A stretch of 32,673 bases of DNA from JAXJQF01 sp036311285 (GTDB lineage Bacteria > Pseudomonadota > Gammaproteobacteria > Enterobacterales > Succinivibrionaceae): assembly GCA_036311285.1 (NCBI GenBank), contig JAXJQF010000001.1, positions 1-32,673 of the forward strand. Direction: 5' to 3'. A model generated the notes under the pieces. It was not told where the DNA came from, did not search any database, and worked only from the letters and a program-made list of their open reading frames with translations. Positions within the stretch are counted from its first letter, which is position 1. Every line of letters begins with the position of its first letter. Made by a program: the position numbers and the translations under genes. This document shows, piece by piece, positions 26,108 through 32,673 of this stretch.

Positions 26108-27391
26108 TTAAGCACTCTTGTCTAAAATTTCTTTTAGTCTATTTAACAATCTATCACTATGCTCTTCATTATAAATTTTTAAATCTAAATCTATTTCATT
26201 CCAAAAATGGGAACTGTTACTCTTTGATTGGTTAAACTCAATAACATTATTATTTAACCAATTTTGTTGAGTTTCAAGCCTTTCATCATCAATAACCGCG
26301 TCTTTTGGTACAATTTCACTACCTTGGTTACTATAAATTGGGCCTTGGAAGATGAATTTATTACCACTCTTCAACATCTTAACTGTTTCATTAATATTTT
26401 GAATTACAGATTCATCAATTTTTGAATTATAGTTAATTAAAGGATAAATAAAATTATTCTCCAAACCAAACCAAATTTCATTATTACTAAATTCGATATT
26501 ATTAGTTAAATTCTTCCAAAATGAATCATATAACTTTGTACTATCTAACTTGTATGAACCAATAAAGTTTTCAGAGATATTATTTTCAATATTATTTGAC
26601 AAGAAAGACATGTACTTAATCTTCTTTTTTTCACTGATTTCACACCAATAGCAGAACGCTAAGTTTCCTATAATTACATCTATATTTTTGTATGCAAACA
26701 AATCATTTAATAATGATATAGCTTTTTCCTTTTGCTCTCCATTATTCCATGCAACGTAAATATAAGCATTAGGATTTACACTCTTTACTCCTAAAGCAAA
26801 AGCATTAATATTATTGTTTTGATTATTATCATGATAATCTGTTATTACACCAATCTCATTATTCTTTGTACTTATCCCTGCAATAACACCTTGGATGTAT
26901 CTCATTTCATAAGACTTAATTAAGTAATTAACAACATTATCGTTAATAGCATTTCCTTGGTAAAAATAGAACTTTGTATCACCAAATACTCTAAACATAT
27001 TCATTAAAGATAAGTTGTAATCAAACCCTACTAAAAATACATCATTAAAACCACTTTTTGACTCTTCTAATATAATTTTTTCTAATAAATCAATATTACC
27101 TTCTACACCTTCAACAATTCTATATCTTAGGTTAGGATAATTTTTTATACTTTCTATAAAACCAACGACATGAGTAATCGATTCAACATGATCAGTAATT
27201 TTGTTATCAACAATTAATAGAATTTTTCGATTCATACTTCCTAAGAAATTGTTGTTAACTCCTGAGAACTTATCCATTTTATCGCCAGATAAAAAATCAC
27301 TGAACACAAGAAATACAGCAAGACTAATCAAGGTTACGGTAAGTAAAAATACAAAAAATACAGTCAATGGAGAAAGATTCTTTTTACTCAT
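26108..27391 (-). CDS. BMP/Med-family substrate-binding protein, membrane-anchored (second in operon)
   Basis: 427 aa. A single N-terminal transmembrane segment (about 7-31) is followed by a periplasmic-binding-protein fold of the basic-membrane-protein/Med family. Typical elements are YIQGVIAGI (normally YLAGxxAG), INAFALGVKSVNPNAYIYVAW (normally GFxxGxxxxNP) and the late FQGPIYSNQGSEIV with a following acidic LETQQNW. Known members bind purine nucleosides for ABC import, but there is no ABC permease here. No lipobox is visible, so I predict an anchored sensor-like protein. It starts with GGAGGTG before the ATG and overlaps the previous gene by 8 bp (ATGAGTAA), so it is coupled. It shares the layout of its upstream neighbour but is strongly diverged. 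Confidence 0.72.
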   Translation of the reverse strand: MSKKNLSPLTVFFVFLLTVTLISLAVFLVFSDFLSGDKMDKFSGVNNNFLGSMNRKILLIVDNKITDHVESITHVVGFIESIKNYPNLRYRIVEGVEGNIDLLEKIILEESKSGFNDVFLVGFDYNLSLMNMFRVFGDTKFYFYQGNAINDNVVNYLIKSYEMRYIQGVIAGISTKNNEIGVITDYHDNNQNNNINAFALGVKSVNPNAYIYVAWNNGEQKEKAISLLNDLFAYKNIDVIIGNLAFCYWCEISEKKKIKYMSFLSNNIENNISENFIGSYKLDSTKLYDSFWKNLTNNIEFSNNEIWFGLENNFIYPLINYNSKIDESVIQNINETVKMLKSGNKFIFQGPIYSNQGSEIVPKDAVIDDERLETQQNWLNNNVIEFNQSKSNSSHFWNEIDLDLKIYNEEHSDRLLNRLKEILDKSA

Positions 27392-28550
27392 AAATCACCT
27401 CCACGCCTTTAACTAACCAATCCATATTCAACAAACCGATATCATCCAAGTACTCTCCACTTTCAAGTCTTACTGAGTTTTCGTTATCCCATAAAGGACC
27501 AACAAACACACTTTGCGTATTGTTATTTTGAAGGTAGTGATAAATGGTATCTACAACACTCAATGTTTCATAAGGAACGATTCTAGAATTTACTCGACCT
27601 AAATAGATAGTATCTGTATTAAATCCATACCATTCAGTTCCTGGAGTAAAAGAACCATTCTTTATATCTTCAAGTAAATTCTTGTAAACAACAGTAAAAT
27701 CAGCTTCATATGTTGAAATTGTAGAATTTGGATATACATCAATTGTATGTGAATTATTCCCAAAACACTTTCTCATATTGATTTCACAGAATTTGTTTAC
27801 AGAATCAGTTGACGTCATTACATTCATCACCTCTATATCAGGATTTCTTTGATACAAAATTTCGGCCATGTACTTTTCTTTCGCTGCATCATTTGCACTA
27901 TCAACAACGGCAACATATACTGTTGAATAAGGATTAATATTTTTTGTCCCTATAGCAAACGCATTAATTGCACGAATTGTTACTGAATCTAAATTAGACA
28001 CAACAAAGCCAAACACATTTGAAGATGAAATCTTAGCTGCTATAATCCCTGTTAAATATTGAATAATATAAAACTTTGTACTAACTGATTTTAAGTTAGG
28101 AGATTTAGTAATCTTTTTATCTAATTCTGAGACAAATTTAAGTTTTGGATACTTAACAACTGCTACATTAATGCAATCAATTTGAGTTAAACTAGGGATA
28201 AATACCACATTCCCATTCTTAGCATTAAACTTTTCAATTTCTGCTAAACATTTTTGAGTATCTGTTATGTTATCAATTACTTCCGCTTCATAATCAAAAG
28301 CATTACTTGCATCTAAAAATGACTTCATATACAAATCATTAAAATAATTATCTGAAAAGCTAGTTGATAACAATAACAAGGATTTAGGTCTATCAACTTC
28401 TTTAAAATCATTAACAATTTTACTAGATGTACTGTTATAAGCACTATGATTGTAAATCAAAATAGAAGCAACTGTGGTAATAGTACCACAGATAATTATA
28501 ACTATAACCAGTAAGACATTATAGGACTTACTTATCACTGAACACCTCAT
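27384..28550 (-). CDS. BMP/Med-family substrate-binding protein, membrane-anchored (first in pair)
   Basis: 388 aa. An N-terminal transmembrane segment (about 11-34) is followed by a BMP-type binding domain. Diagnostic pieces are IIQYLTGIIAAKIS, INAFAIGTKNINP, EWYGFNTDTIYLG and the C-terminal FVGPLWDNENSV ... LLNMDWLVKGV, which matches the ending of BmpA/Med proteins (GPIxDxxG ... LLxMDWxVEGV). The ligand is probably a nucleoside-like molecule by family, but the binding residues cannot be judged by eye. The start overlaps the EAL gene by 23 bp; a GTG four codons later, just after GAGGTG, is an alternative start. A tandem duplication with the following gene is likely. Confidence 0.75.
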   Translation of the reverse strand: MRCSVISKSYNVLLVIVIIICGTITTVASILIYNHSAYNSTSSKIVNDFKEVDRPKSLLLLSTSFSDNYFNDLYMKSFLDASNAFDYEAEVIDNITDTQKCLAEIEKFNAKNGNVVFIPSLTQIDCINVAVVKYPKLKFVSELDKKITKSPNLKSVSTKFYIIQYLTGIIAAKISSSNVFGFVVSNLDSVTIRAINAFAIGTKNINPYSTVYVAVVDSANDAAKEKYMAEILYQRNPDIEVMNVMTSTDSVNKFCEINMRKCFGNNSHTIDVYPNSTISTYEADFTVVYKNLLEDIKNGSFTPGTEWYGFNTDTIYLGRVNSRIVPYETLSVVDTIYHYLQNNNTQSVFVGPLWDNENSVRLESGEYLDDIGLLNMDWLVKGVEVIYE

Positions 28551-30807
28551 CCTTTGCTAACAATTCTTCAAATTCTTCAATAGGCATTGGTTTAGCATAA
28601 TAATAGCCTTGACAATATTCACATCCTAAATTCTTTAAAAGATCTCTTTGTTCTTTATTTTCAACACCTTCTACCAAACTGTGCATATTAAAATGCTTAG
28701 CAATAGAAATAACGTCAGAAATCAAGTAAACACTAGGAGAGTCAACATTGTTAGGATCAACTTTATCAACGAAACTCTTATCAATCTTTAATGTATCAAA
28801 TGGTAATAATGAAATATTAGACAATGACGAATAACCTGTACCAAAGTCATCCATACTCATTTTGAAACCTAAACCCTTTAATTTCTTCATGATATCAATA
28901 ATAGAGTTTTGTTCATCGACCATCGCACTTTCTGTAATTTCAATATCGACATAGTTAACAACCCCCTTATAAGACAGGATCTTTTCTTCCATATCTGATA
29001 CTAAATTTGGATTCAAGAACTGTACTCGAGACAAGTTAACTGAAATTGGAATTAGTCTTAGTCCCTTATCAATCCAAGACTTCAACATCTTTAAAACAGT
29101 TGATAAAACAAAATTATCCACCTTAGCAATAGAACCATTACGTTCAAAAACTGGAATAAATTTAAACGGAGGCATGATACCTTGTTTCTTATAGTTCCAT
29201 CTAACTAAAGCTTCTGCACCATAAATCTTGTTAGTACGCATATCATATTTTGGTTGTAAATATACCAAAAATTCATCATTTTCTAATGCAGCATCTAATT
29301 CCTTTTCAAGTCTATCACAGCGAAGCATTTCATCACGCATAGACTTATTAAATACAACCACACTATGCTTACTTCTATCGACCCTACTCATATCATCAGC
29401 AAGCATACAGTTCTTCAAACATAAATCTAAATTGTAATCACATTCCGCTAATTCCTTTCCATTTGTTGTATAAATCGCACAACCAAATACTGGGCGATAA
29501 TCATAAATATCAACAATATCATTCAAACAACAAAATACTTCAAAGAATGAAATACAATCATGAATAGACTTGCGTTTCATGTATATAATAAATGTTTCAT
29601 TTGCAAAGCCTATTTCCACAAACTCATGCATATTTTGACAAAGCTTAGTTGCTAGATCCTTCATATAAAAACCAGCAGTCTCTATACCGTACAAACGTTC
29701 AATCATTTCTAAGTTTGAAAGTTTTATAGTTACAATATAAAGTTCTTCGTTTTCTAAATCTCTACCAATTTTATCTAACTTTAATCTCATCGCCGACTTG
29801 TTATTTAAACCTGTTAATTCGTCTACGTAAGCTAAGTCATGAATTGAATTCTTATGACGTTGCATCATATATTCGTAGTAGAACAACAACGCTGTCAAAA
29901 CAGCAATAATAGCAACGATTAAAATACTCAACATCTGCATGATGTAGTTAGCCTTTGAGTTAACTAAATCACTTGGTACTGAATAAGCATAAATCAATTT
30001 TCTAAATGAAGTCGGCATTAATGAAATGTAGTACCCCATACCACTAGGCATTTGAACCGAATATAGGTAATACGAACTACTTTCAACGTGTTCAAGAAAT
30101 CCTACCGCATCTTGAAATCTTTCATCATTTTGAATCTTTTCTAATACAATATTAGGGAAACGACGATTTTTTGTTGTTTCATTAATTTCTACAACAGTAT
30201 CCGCATTGAACAGTAAGAAACTAATATTAATATTATCCATAATAATATTGCTTCTTCCCTTCTTGAAGAATTTTACTAATTCCTTATTGGTTACCTTAAC
30301 AAATATAGCATACTTAACGAAATTACCACTCATTACCGGAACAGCAAAAATGATATGCCTATCTGAAGCATTCTTTTCAGAATAAGCAATTAGCATTTCT
30401 TTACCATGAAACACCGGTTTAATTAAATTAAATTCTTCCTTATTAATACCAAATCCATGCATGGTATTACCATTCAAGTCAACTAAACCTATATGAGAAA
30501 AACCTGTTACGTTTTTTGCACCTTGAATTGATGATAATGAAGATACACCACCAATAAACTGCTGATTTGAAATTGAATTAGAAACTACCTTTAATACTTC
30601 AAATACTCCATTCATTGAGTTATTAAAGGCTTTTACTTCACCGTATGAATTACTAATAATTTGTTGCTTTAATTCTACGATGATAATTTCTTCGATCTTA
30701 CTTTTATATACTGTTGCTACGGACAAAATAGTTAGAACGAGAATAATGATGATCCCGATCGATTGTCTGAAGACTAACACATCCTCAATCCATCTATATT
30801 TTTTCAC
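28528..30807 (-). CDS. membrane EAL-domain cyclic-di-GMP phosphodiesterase with degenerate GGDEF
   Basis: Degrades c-di-GMP at the inner membrane. Numbering from an upstream in-frame TTG at 30822 (764 aa): TM1 about 20-40; a periplasmic sensor region (about 41-290) of dCACHE-like size; TM2 about 292-318; a GGDEF-like domain (about 330-490) in which the signature reads ANETF (407-411), so cyclase activity is unlikely; and an EAL domain (505-755). All expected EAL catalytic residues are visible: EAL (Glu537), SVNLS, EITESA, DDFGTGYSSL, KIDKSFV, EGVENKEQ and CQGYYYAKPMP. I favour the GTG at 30807 as the start because GAGAG precedes it. The next two genes overlap and encode anchored binding proteins, suggesting that ligand occupancy feeds into phosphodiesterase activity (inference). 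Confidence 0.88.
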   Translation of the reverse strand: MKKYRWIEDVLVFRQSIGIIIILVLTILSVATVYKSKIEEIIIVELKQQIISNSYGEVKAFNNSMNGVFEVLKVVSNSISNQQFIGGVSSLSSIQGAKNVTGFSHIGLVDLNGNTMHGFGINKEEFNLIKPVFHGKEMLIAYSEKNASDRHIIFAVPVMSGNFVKYAIFVKVTNKELVKFFKKGRSNIIMDNINISFLLFNADTVVEINETTKNRRFPNIVLEKIQNDERFQDAVGFLEHVESSSYYLYSVQMPSGMGYYISLMPTSFRKLIYAYSVPSDLVNSKANYIMQMLSILIVAIIAVLTALLFYYEYMMQRHKNSIHDLAYVDELTGLNNKSAMRLKLDKIGRDLENEELYIVTIKLSNLEMIERLYGIETAGFYMKDLATKLCQNMHEFVEIGFANETFIIYMKRKSIHDCISFFEVFCCLNDIVDIYDYRPVFGCAIYTTNGKELAECDYNLDLCLKNCMLADDMSRVDRSKHSVVVFNKSMRDEMLRCDRLEKELDAALENDEFLVYLQPKYDMRTNKIYGAEALVRWNYKKQGIMPPFKFIPVFERNGSIAKVDNFVLSTVLKMLKSWIDKGLRLIPISVNLSRVQFLNPNLVSDMEEKILSYKGVVNYVDIEITESAMVDEQNSIIDIMKKLKGLGFKMSMDDFGTGYSSLSNISLLPFDTLKIDKSFVDKVDPNNVDSPSVYLISDVISIAKHFNMHSLVEGVENKEQRDLLKNLGCEYCQGYYYAKPMPIEEFEELLAKDEVFSDK

Positions 30808-30822
30808 AACACACTCTCTCAA

Positions 30823-31293
30823 TGCCCGAACTTCCGCTACTAAAAATAAAAAGGAAATACTAATACATTATTCCTTTATCTTTTTGATAAAAACAAAATA
30901 ATTAGTATTTCGACCACTTTTAAATACAAGCAAACTTACCTAGCTTCTACTGTTATTTTTTAAATAAAACTAATCAATACATTAAAAAGTTAATGCCTTA
31001 ATTCTTTCAACCTACTACAAAATATACAGTAAAGCTTCTACATTATGATTGAGATTTATGTTTGAAAACATTATCAAACACACATATTTTAAACAAATAC
31101 GAACAAGATATACAAAATATGACCATTGTCATATTAAACAATTCGTTTATCTACACTTAATATCAGCATAAAAACTAACCTAAAAAAGAAAAAACAATAA
31201 AAAATATATTTTTATTTTTGCTCAATAGAACACTATAAAAATTTGTGATAAAATACACAATTATTTTTGTATAAGTTAATCAAGAGAAAATCT
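30823..31293. promoter_or_regulatory. divergent EAL-operon/metK intergenic region with palindromes
   Basis: 470 bp of A/T-rich DNA with no ORF. A perfect 20-bp palindrome AATATGAC-CATT-GTCATATT lies at 31116-31135, between the two divergent genes. Nearer the EAL gene, GAAATACTAAT (30854-30864) and ATTAGTATTTC (30901-30911) form 11-bp arms with a 36-nt spacer, and an overlapping AAAGGAA/TTCCTTT pair could form an alternative hairpin in the operon leader. No Met box (AGACGTCT) and no c-di-GMP or SAM riboswitch was recognised. AAGAGA precedes the metK ATG. Confidence 0.4.
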
Positions 31294-32436
31294 ATGGCAA
31301 GATTATTTACATCAGAATCAGTATCTGAAGGACATCCAGACAAAATTGCTGACCAAATATCTGACGCAGTTTTAGATGAAATTTTAAAGCAAGACCTTGA
31401 AGCTCACGTTGCATGTGAAACTTTTGTAAAAACAGGTATGGTTTTAGTTGGTGGCGAAATCACAACATCAGCATGGGTTGATATTGAAAACCTAGTTAGA
31501 AATGTTGTATGTGATATCGGTTACAACCATTCTGACATTGGTTTCGATGCAAATTCATGTGCTGTTTTAAATGCCATTGGTAAACAATCTCCAGATATCA
31601 ATCAAGGCGTTGTTAAAGCAGACCCTAAAGAACAAGGCGCTGGTGACCAAGGTCTAATGTTTGGATTCGCTTGTAACGAAACAGACGTATTTATGCCTGC
31701 ACCTATTACATACGCTCACCGTTTGATGGAAAAACAAGCTGAAGTTAGAAAGAATGGCACATTACCTTGGTTAAGACCAGACGCAAAAAGCCAAGTAACA
31801 TTTATTTACGACAACAATGGTAATATCGAAGGTATCGACACAATCGTATTATCAACTCAACACAGCCCTGATGTTAGTAACAAAGACATACACGAAGGTG
31901 TAACAGAAGAAATCATCAAAAAAGTTATCCCAGAGAAGTGGATTACGAACAAGACTAAATTCTTCATTAATCCAACAGGTCGTTTCGTAATCGGTGGACC
32001 TATGGGGGACTGTGGTTTAACAGGTCGTAAGATTATCGTTGATACTTACGGTGGTTACGCAAGACACGGCGGTGGAGCATTCTCAGGAAAGGATCCATCA
32101 AAGGTAGACCGTAGTGCTGCATATGCTGCAAGATATGTTGCAAAGAATATCGTTGCTGCAGGTTTGGCAGACAAGTGTGAAATCCAAGTTTCTTATGCAA
32201 TCGGTGTTGCAGAACCTGTTTCTGTTTCTATTGATACATTTGGAACAGGAAAGTACTCAGAAGAAAAATTAGTTGATATTGTAAAAGAAAACTTCGACTT
32301 ACGTCCATATGGCTTAATCGAAATGTTAAATCTAAAGAGACCTATTTACCAAAAGACTGCTGCATATGGTCACTTTGGTAGAAGCGAGTTCCCGTGGGAA
32401 CAATTAGATTTAGCTGAAAAGCTACGTAACTACTAA
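31294..32436 (+). CDS. metK: S-adenosylmethionine synthetase
   Basis: Makes S-adenosylmethionine from methionine and ATP. The 380-aa product aligns along its whole length with E. coli MetK (384 aa): FTSESVSEGHPDKIADQISD (ATP site), GAGDQGLMFG (methionine/metal loop), GRFVIGGPMGDCGLTGRKI, GGGAFSGKDPSKVDRSAAY and the C-terminal LRPYGLIEML. The ATG at 31294 follows AAGAGA; an in-frame TTG at 31267 would add nine residues (MYKLIKRKS), not present in the family. It diverges from the EAL operon. In many gammaproteobacteria metK is next to tkt; here the EAL/BMP operon lies between them. Confidence 0.98.
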   Translation: MARLFTSESVSEGHPDKIADQISDAVLDEILKQDLEAHVACETFVKTGMVLVGGEITTSAWVDIENLVRNVVCDIGYNHSDIGFDANSCAVLNAIGKQSPDINQGVVKADPKEQGAGDQGLMFGFACNETDVFMPAPITYAHRLMEKQAEVRKNGTLPWLRPDAKSQVTFIYDNNGNIEGIDTIVLSTQHSPDVSNKDIHEGVTEEIIKKVIPEKWITNKTKFFINPTGRFVIGGPMGDCGLTGRKIIVDTYGGYARHGGGAFSGKDPSKVDRSAAYAARYVAKNIVAAGLADKCEIQVSYAIGVAEPVSVSIDTFGTGKYSEEKLVDIVKENFDLRPYGLIEMLNLKRPIYQKTAAYGHFGRSEFPWEQLDLAEKLRNY

Positions 32437-32462
32437 TTATATAACTACTGATAATGTTAGAT

Positions 32463-32485
32463 AACCCTCAGTTTTTCTGGGGGTT
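32463..32485 (+). terminator. hairpin terminator after metK
   Basis: AACCCTCAG (32463-32471), loop TTTTT, CTGGGGGTT (32477-32485): nine pairs with one U-G. The tail (AATAACC) is not T-rich, so the call is moderate. The IS607-type promoter begins 8 bp later. Confidence 0.55.
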
Positions 32486-32493
32486 AATAACCG

Positions 32494-32547
32494 TTGATCA
32501 AGATCTGTGAATAATTTATAATACCTAATAAATTTTATAGGTATTAT
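32494..32547 (+). promoter_or_regulatory. near-consensus promoter and inverted repeat before the IS607-type recombinase gene
   Basis: TTGATC (32494-32499), 17 bp, TATAAT (32517-32522): a near-perfect sigma70 promoter. The inverted repeat ATAATACCTA (32518-32527) and TAGGTATTAT (32538-32547) overlaps its -10, so it may be an operator for self-repression or a recombinase-binding site. The start codon lies 5 bp further on. The left end of the element should lie in or near this region; IS607 elements lack terminal inverted repeats, so I cannot fix it. Confidence 0.6.
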
Positions 32548-32551
32548 CGCA

Positions 32552-32673
32552 ATGAGTAAAATAATATCAATAGGACAAGCTGCAAAATTACTTGGTGTTC
32601 ATGTACAAACTTTACGTAATTGGGAAAGAACTGGAAAATTAAAACCAGACAGCATTTCACCTGGTGGTACAAG
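32552..32673 (+). mobile_element. IS607-family serine recombinase (TnpA), N-terminal part cut by window edge
   Basis: An open frame runs from the ATG at 32552 to the window end (40 residues). It starts MSKIISIGQAAKLLGVHVQT, then LRNWERTGKLKP and SPGGTR. This is the MerR-like helix-turn-helix characteristic of IS607 TnpA, a serine recombinase whose DNA-binding domain is at the N-terminus. The PGGTR motif following the helix is typical. IS607 elements usually also carry a TnpB gene, outside this window. A stand-alone MerR-type regulator cannot be excluded without the catalytic serine domain. Confidence 0.7.

Noticed and set aside
30823..31293. SAM or c-di-GMP riboswitch before metK or the EAL operon
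   Set aside because: None of the conserved core sequences of those riboswitch classes is present; only palindromes and weak stems are visible.
1..32673. tRNA, rRNA or CRISPR arrays
   Set aside because: No cloverleaf pattern with T-loop GTTCRA, no rRNA segments and no regularly spaced repeats were found on reading either strand.

Overview
The window looks like a chromosomal segment of an AT-rich, probably facultatively or strictly anaerobic gammaproteobacterium. GltA, class II FbaA, Pgk, Tkt, MetK, PheA and a FleQ/FlrA-type activator all read as clear gammaproteobacterial orthologues, but with strongly A/T-biased codons and long A/T-rich spacers. A perfect FNR box, divergent citrate synthase and succinyl-CoA synthetase genes, and a flagellar-type activator would fit a gut Succinivibrionaceae-like bacterium. 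That family assignment is inference.

Left part (1-9500): the N-terminus of sucC diverges from gltA. Then come three leftward genes in transcription order pgk, fbaA and an LTA-synthase/sulfatase-family membrane protein, with strong hairpins between them. About 1 kb without protein genes (6567-7559) carries what I judge the most interesting non-coding signal: a perfect FNR site spaced as in a class II promoter, driving a ~100-nt RNA with a duplicated 13-nt motif and a textbook terminator, in effect an FnrS-like small RNA. A second promoter-plus-hairpin unit follows. Then come pheA (chorismate mutase/prephenate dehydratase) and a membrane-anchored DUF2802 protein.

Middle (9600-15400): a translationally coupled three-gene operon encodes a 1255-aa SMC-type ATPase, a 206-aa MukE/MksE-like protein and a 429-aa putative kleisin. 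It looks like an Mks/Wadjet-class condensin, but the gene order is reversed and there is no nuclease (MksG/JetD) gene. A LacI-family regulator, a lytic transglycosylase (Slt), a FleQ/FlrA-like sigma54 activator and uracil-DNA glycosylase follow, all leftward.

Right part (21800-32673): an unusual RpoD-derived sigma factor lacks region 1.1 and has changes at promoter-contacting positions. After it come tkt and a three-gene leftward operon of one membrane EAL phosphodiesterase (degenerate GGDEF) and two membrane-anchored BMP/Med-family ligand-binding proteins, a candidate ligand-to-c-di-GMP signalling unit. MetK follows, and the window ends inside an IS607-type serine recombinase gene.

The genes metK, tkt, pgk and fba sit next to one another in many gammaproteobacteria. 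Here they are spread over about 28 kb with the unusual genes lying between them, and epd is absent from its usual place. This suggests an old conserved cluster opened up by insertions or rearrangement.
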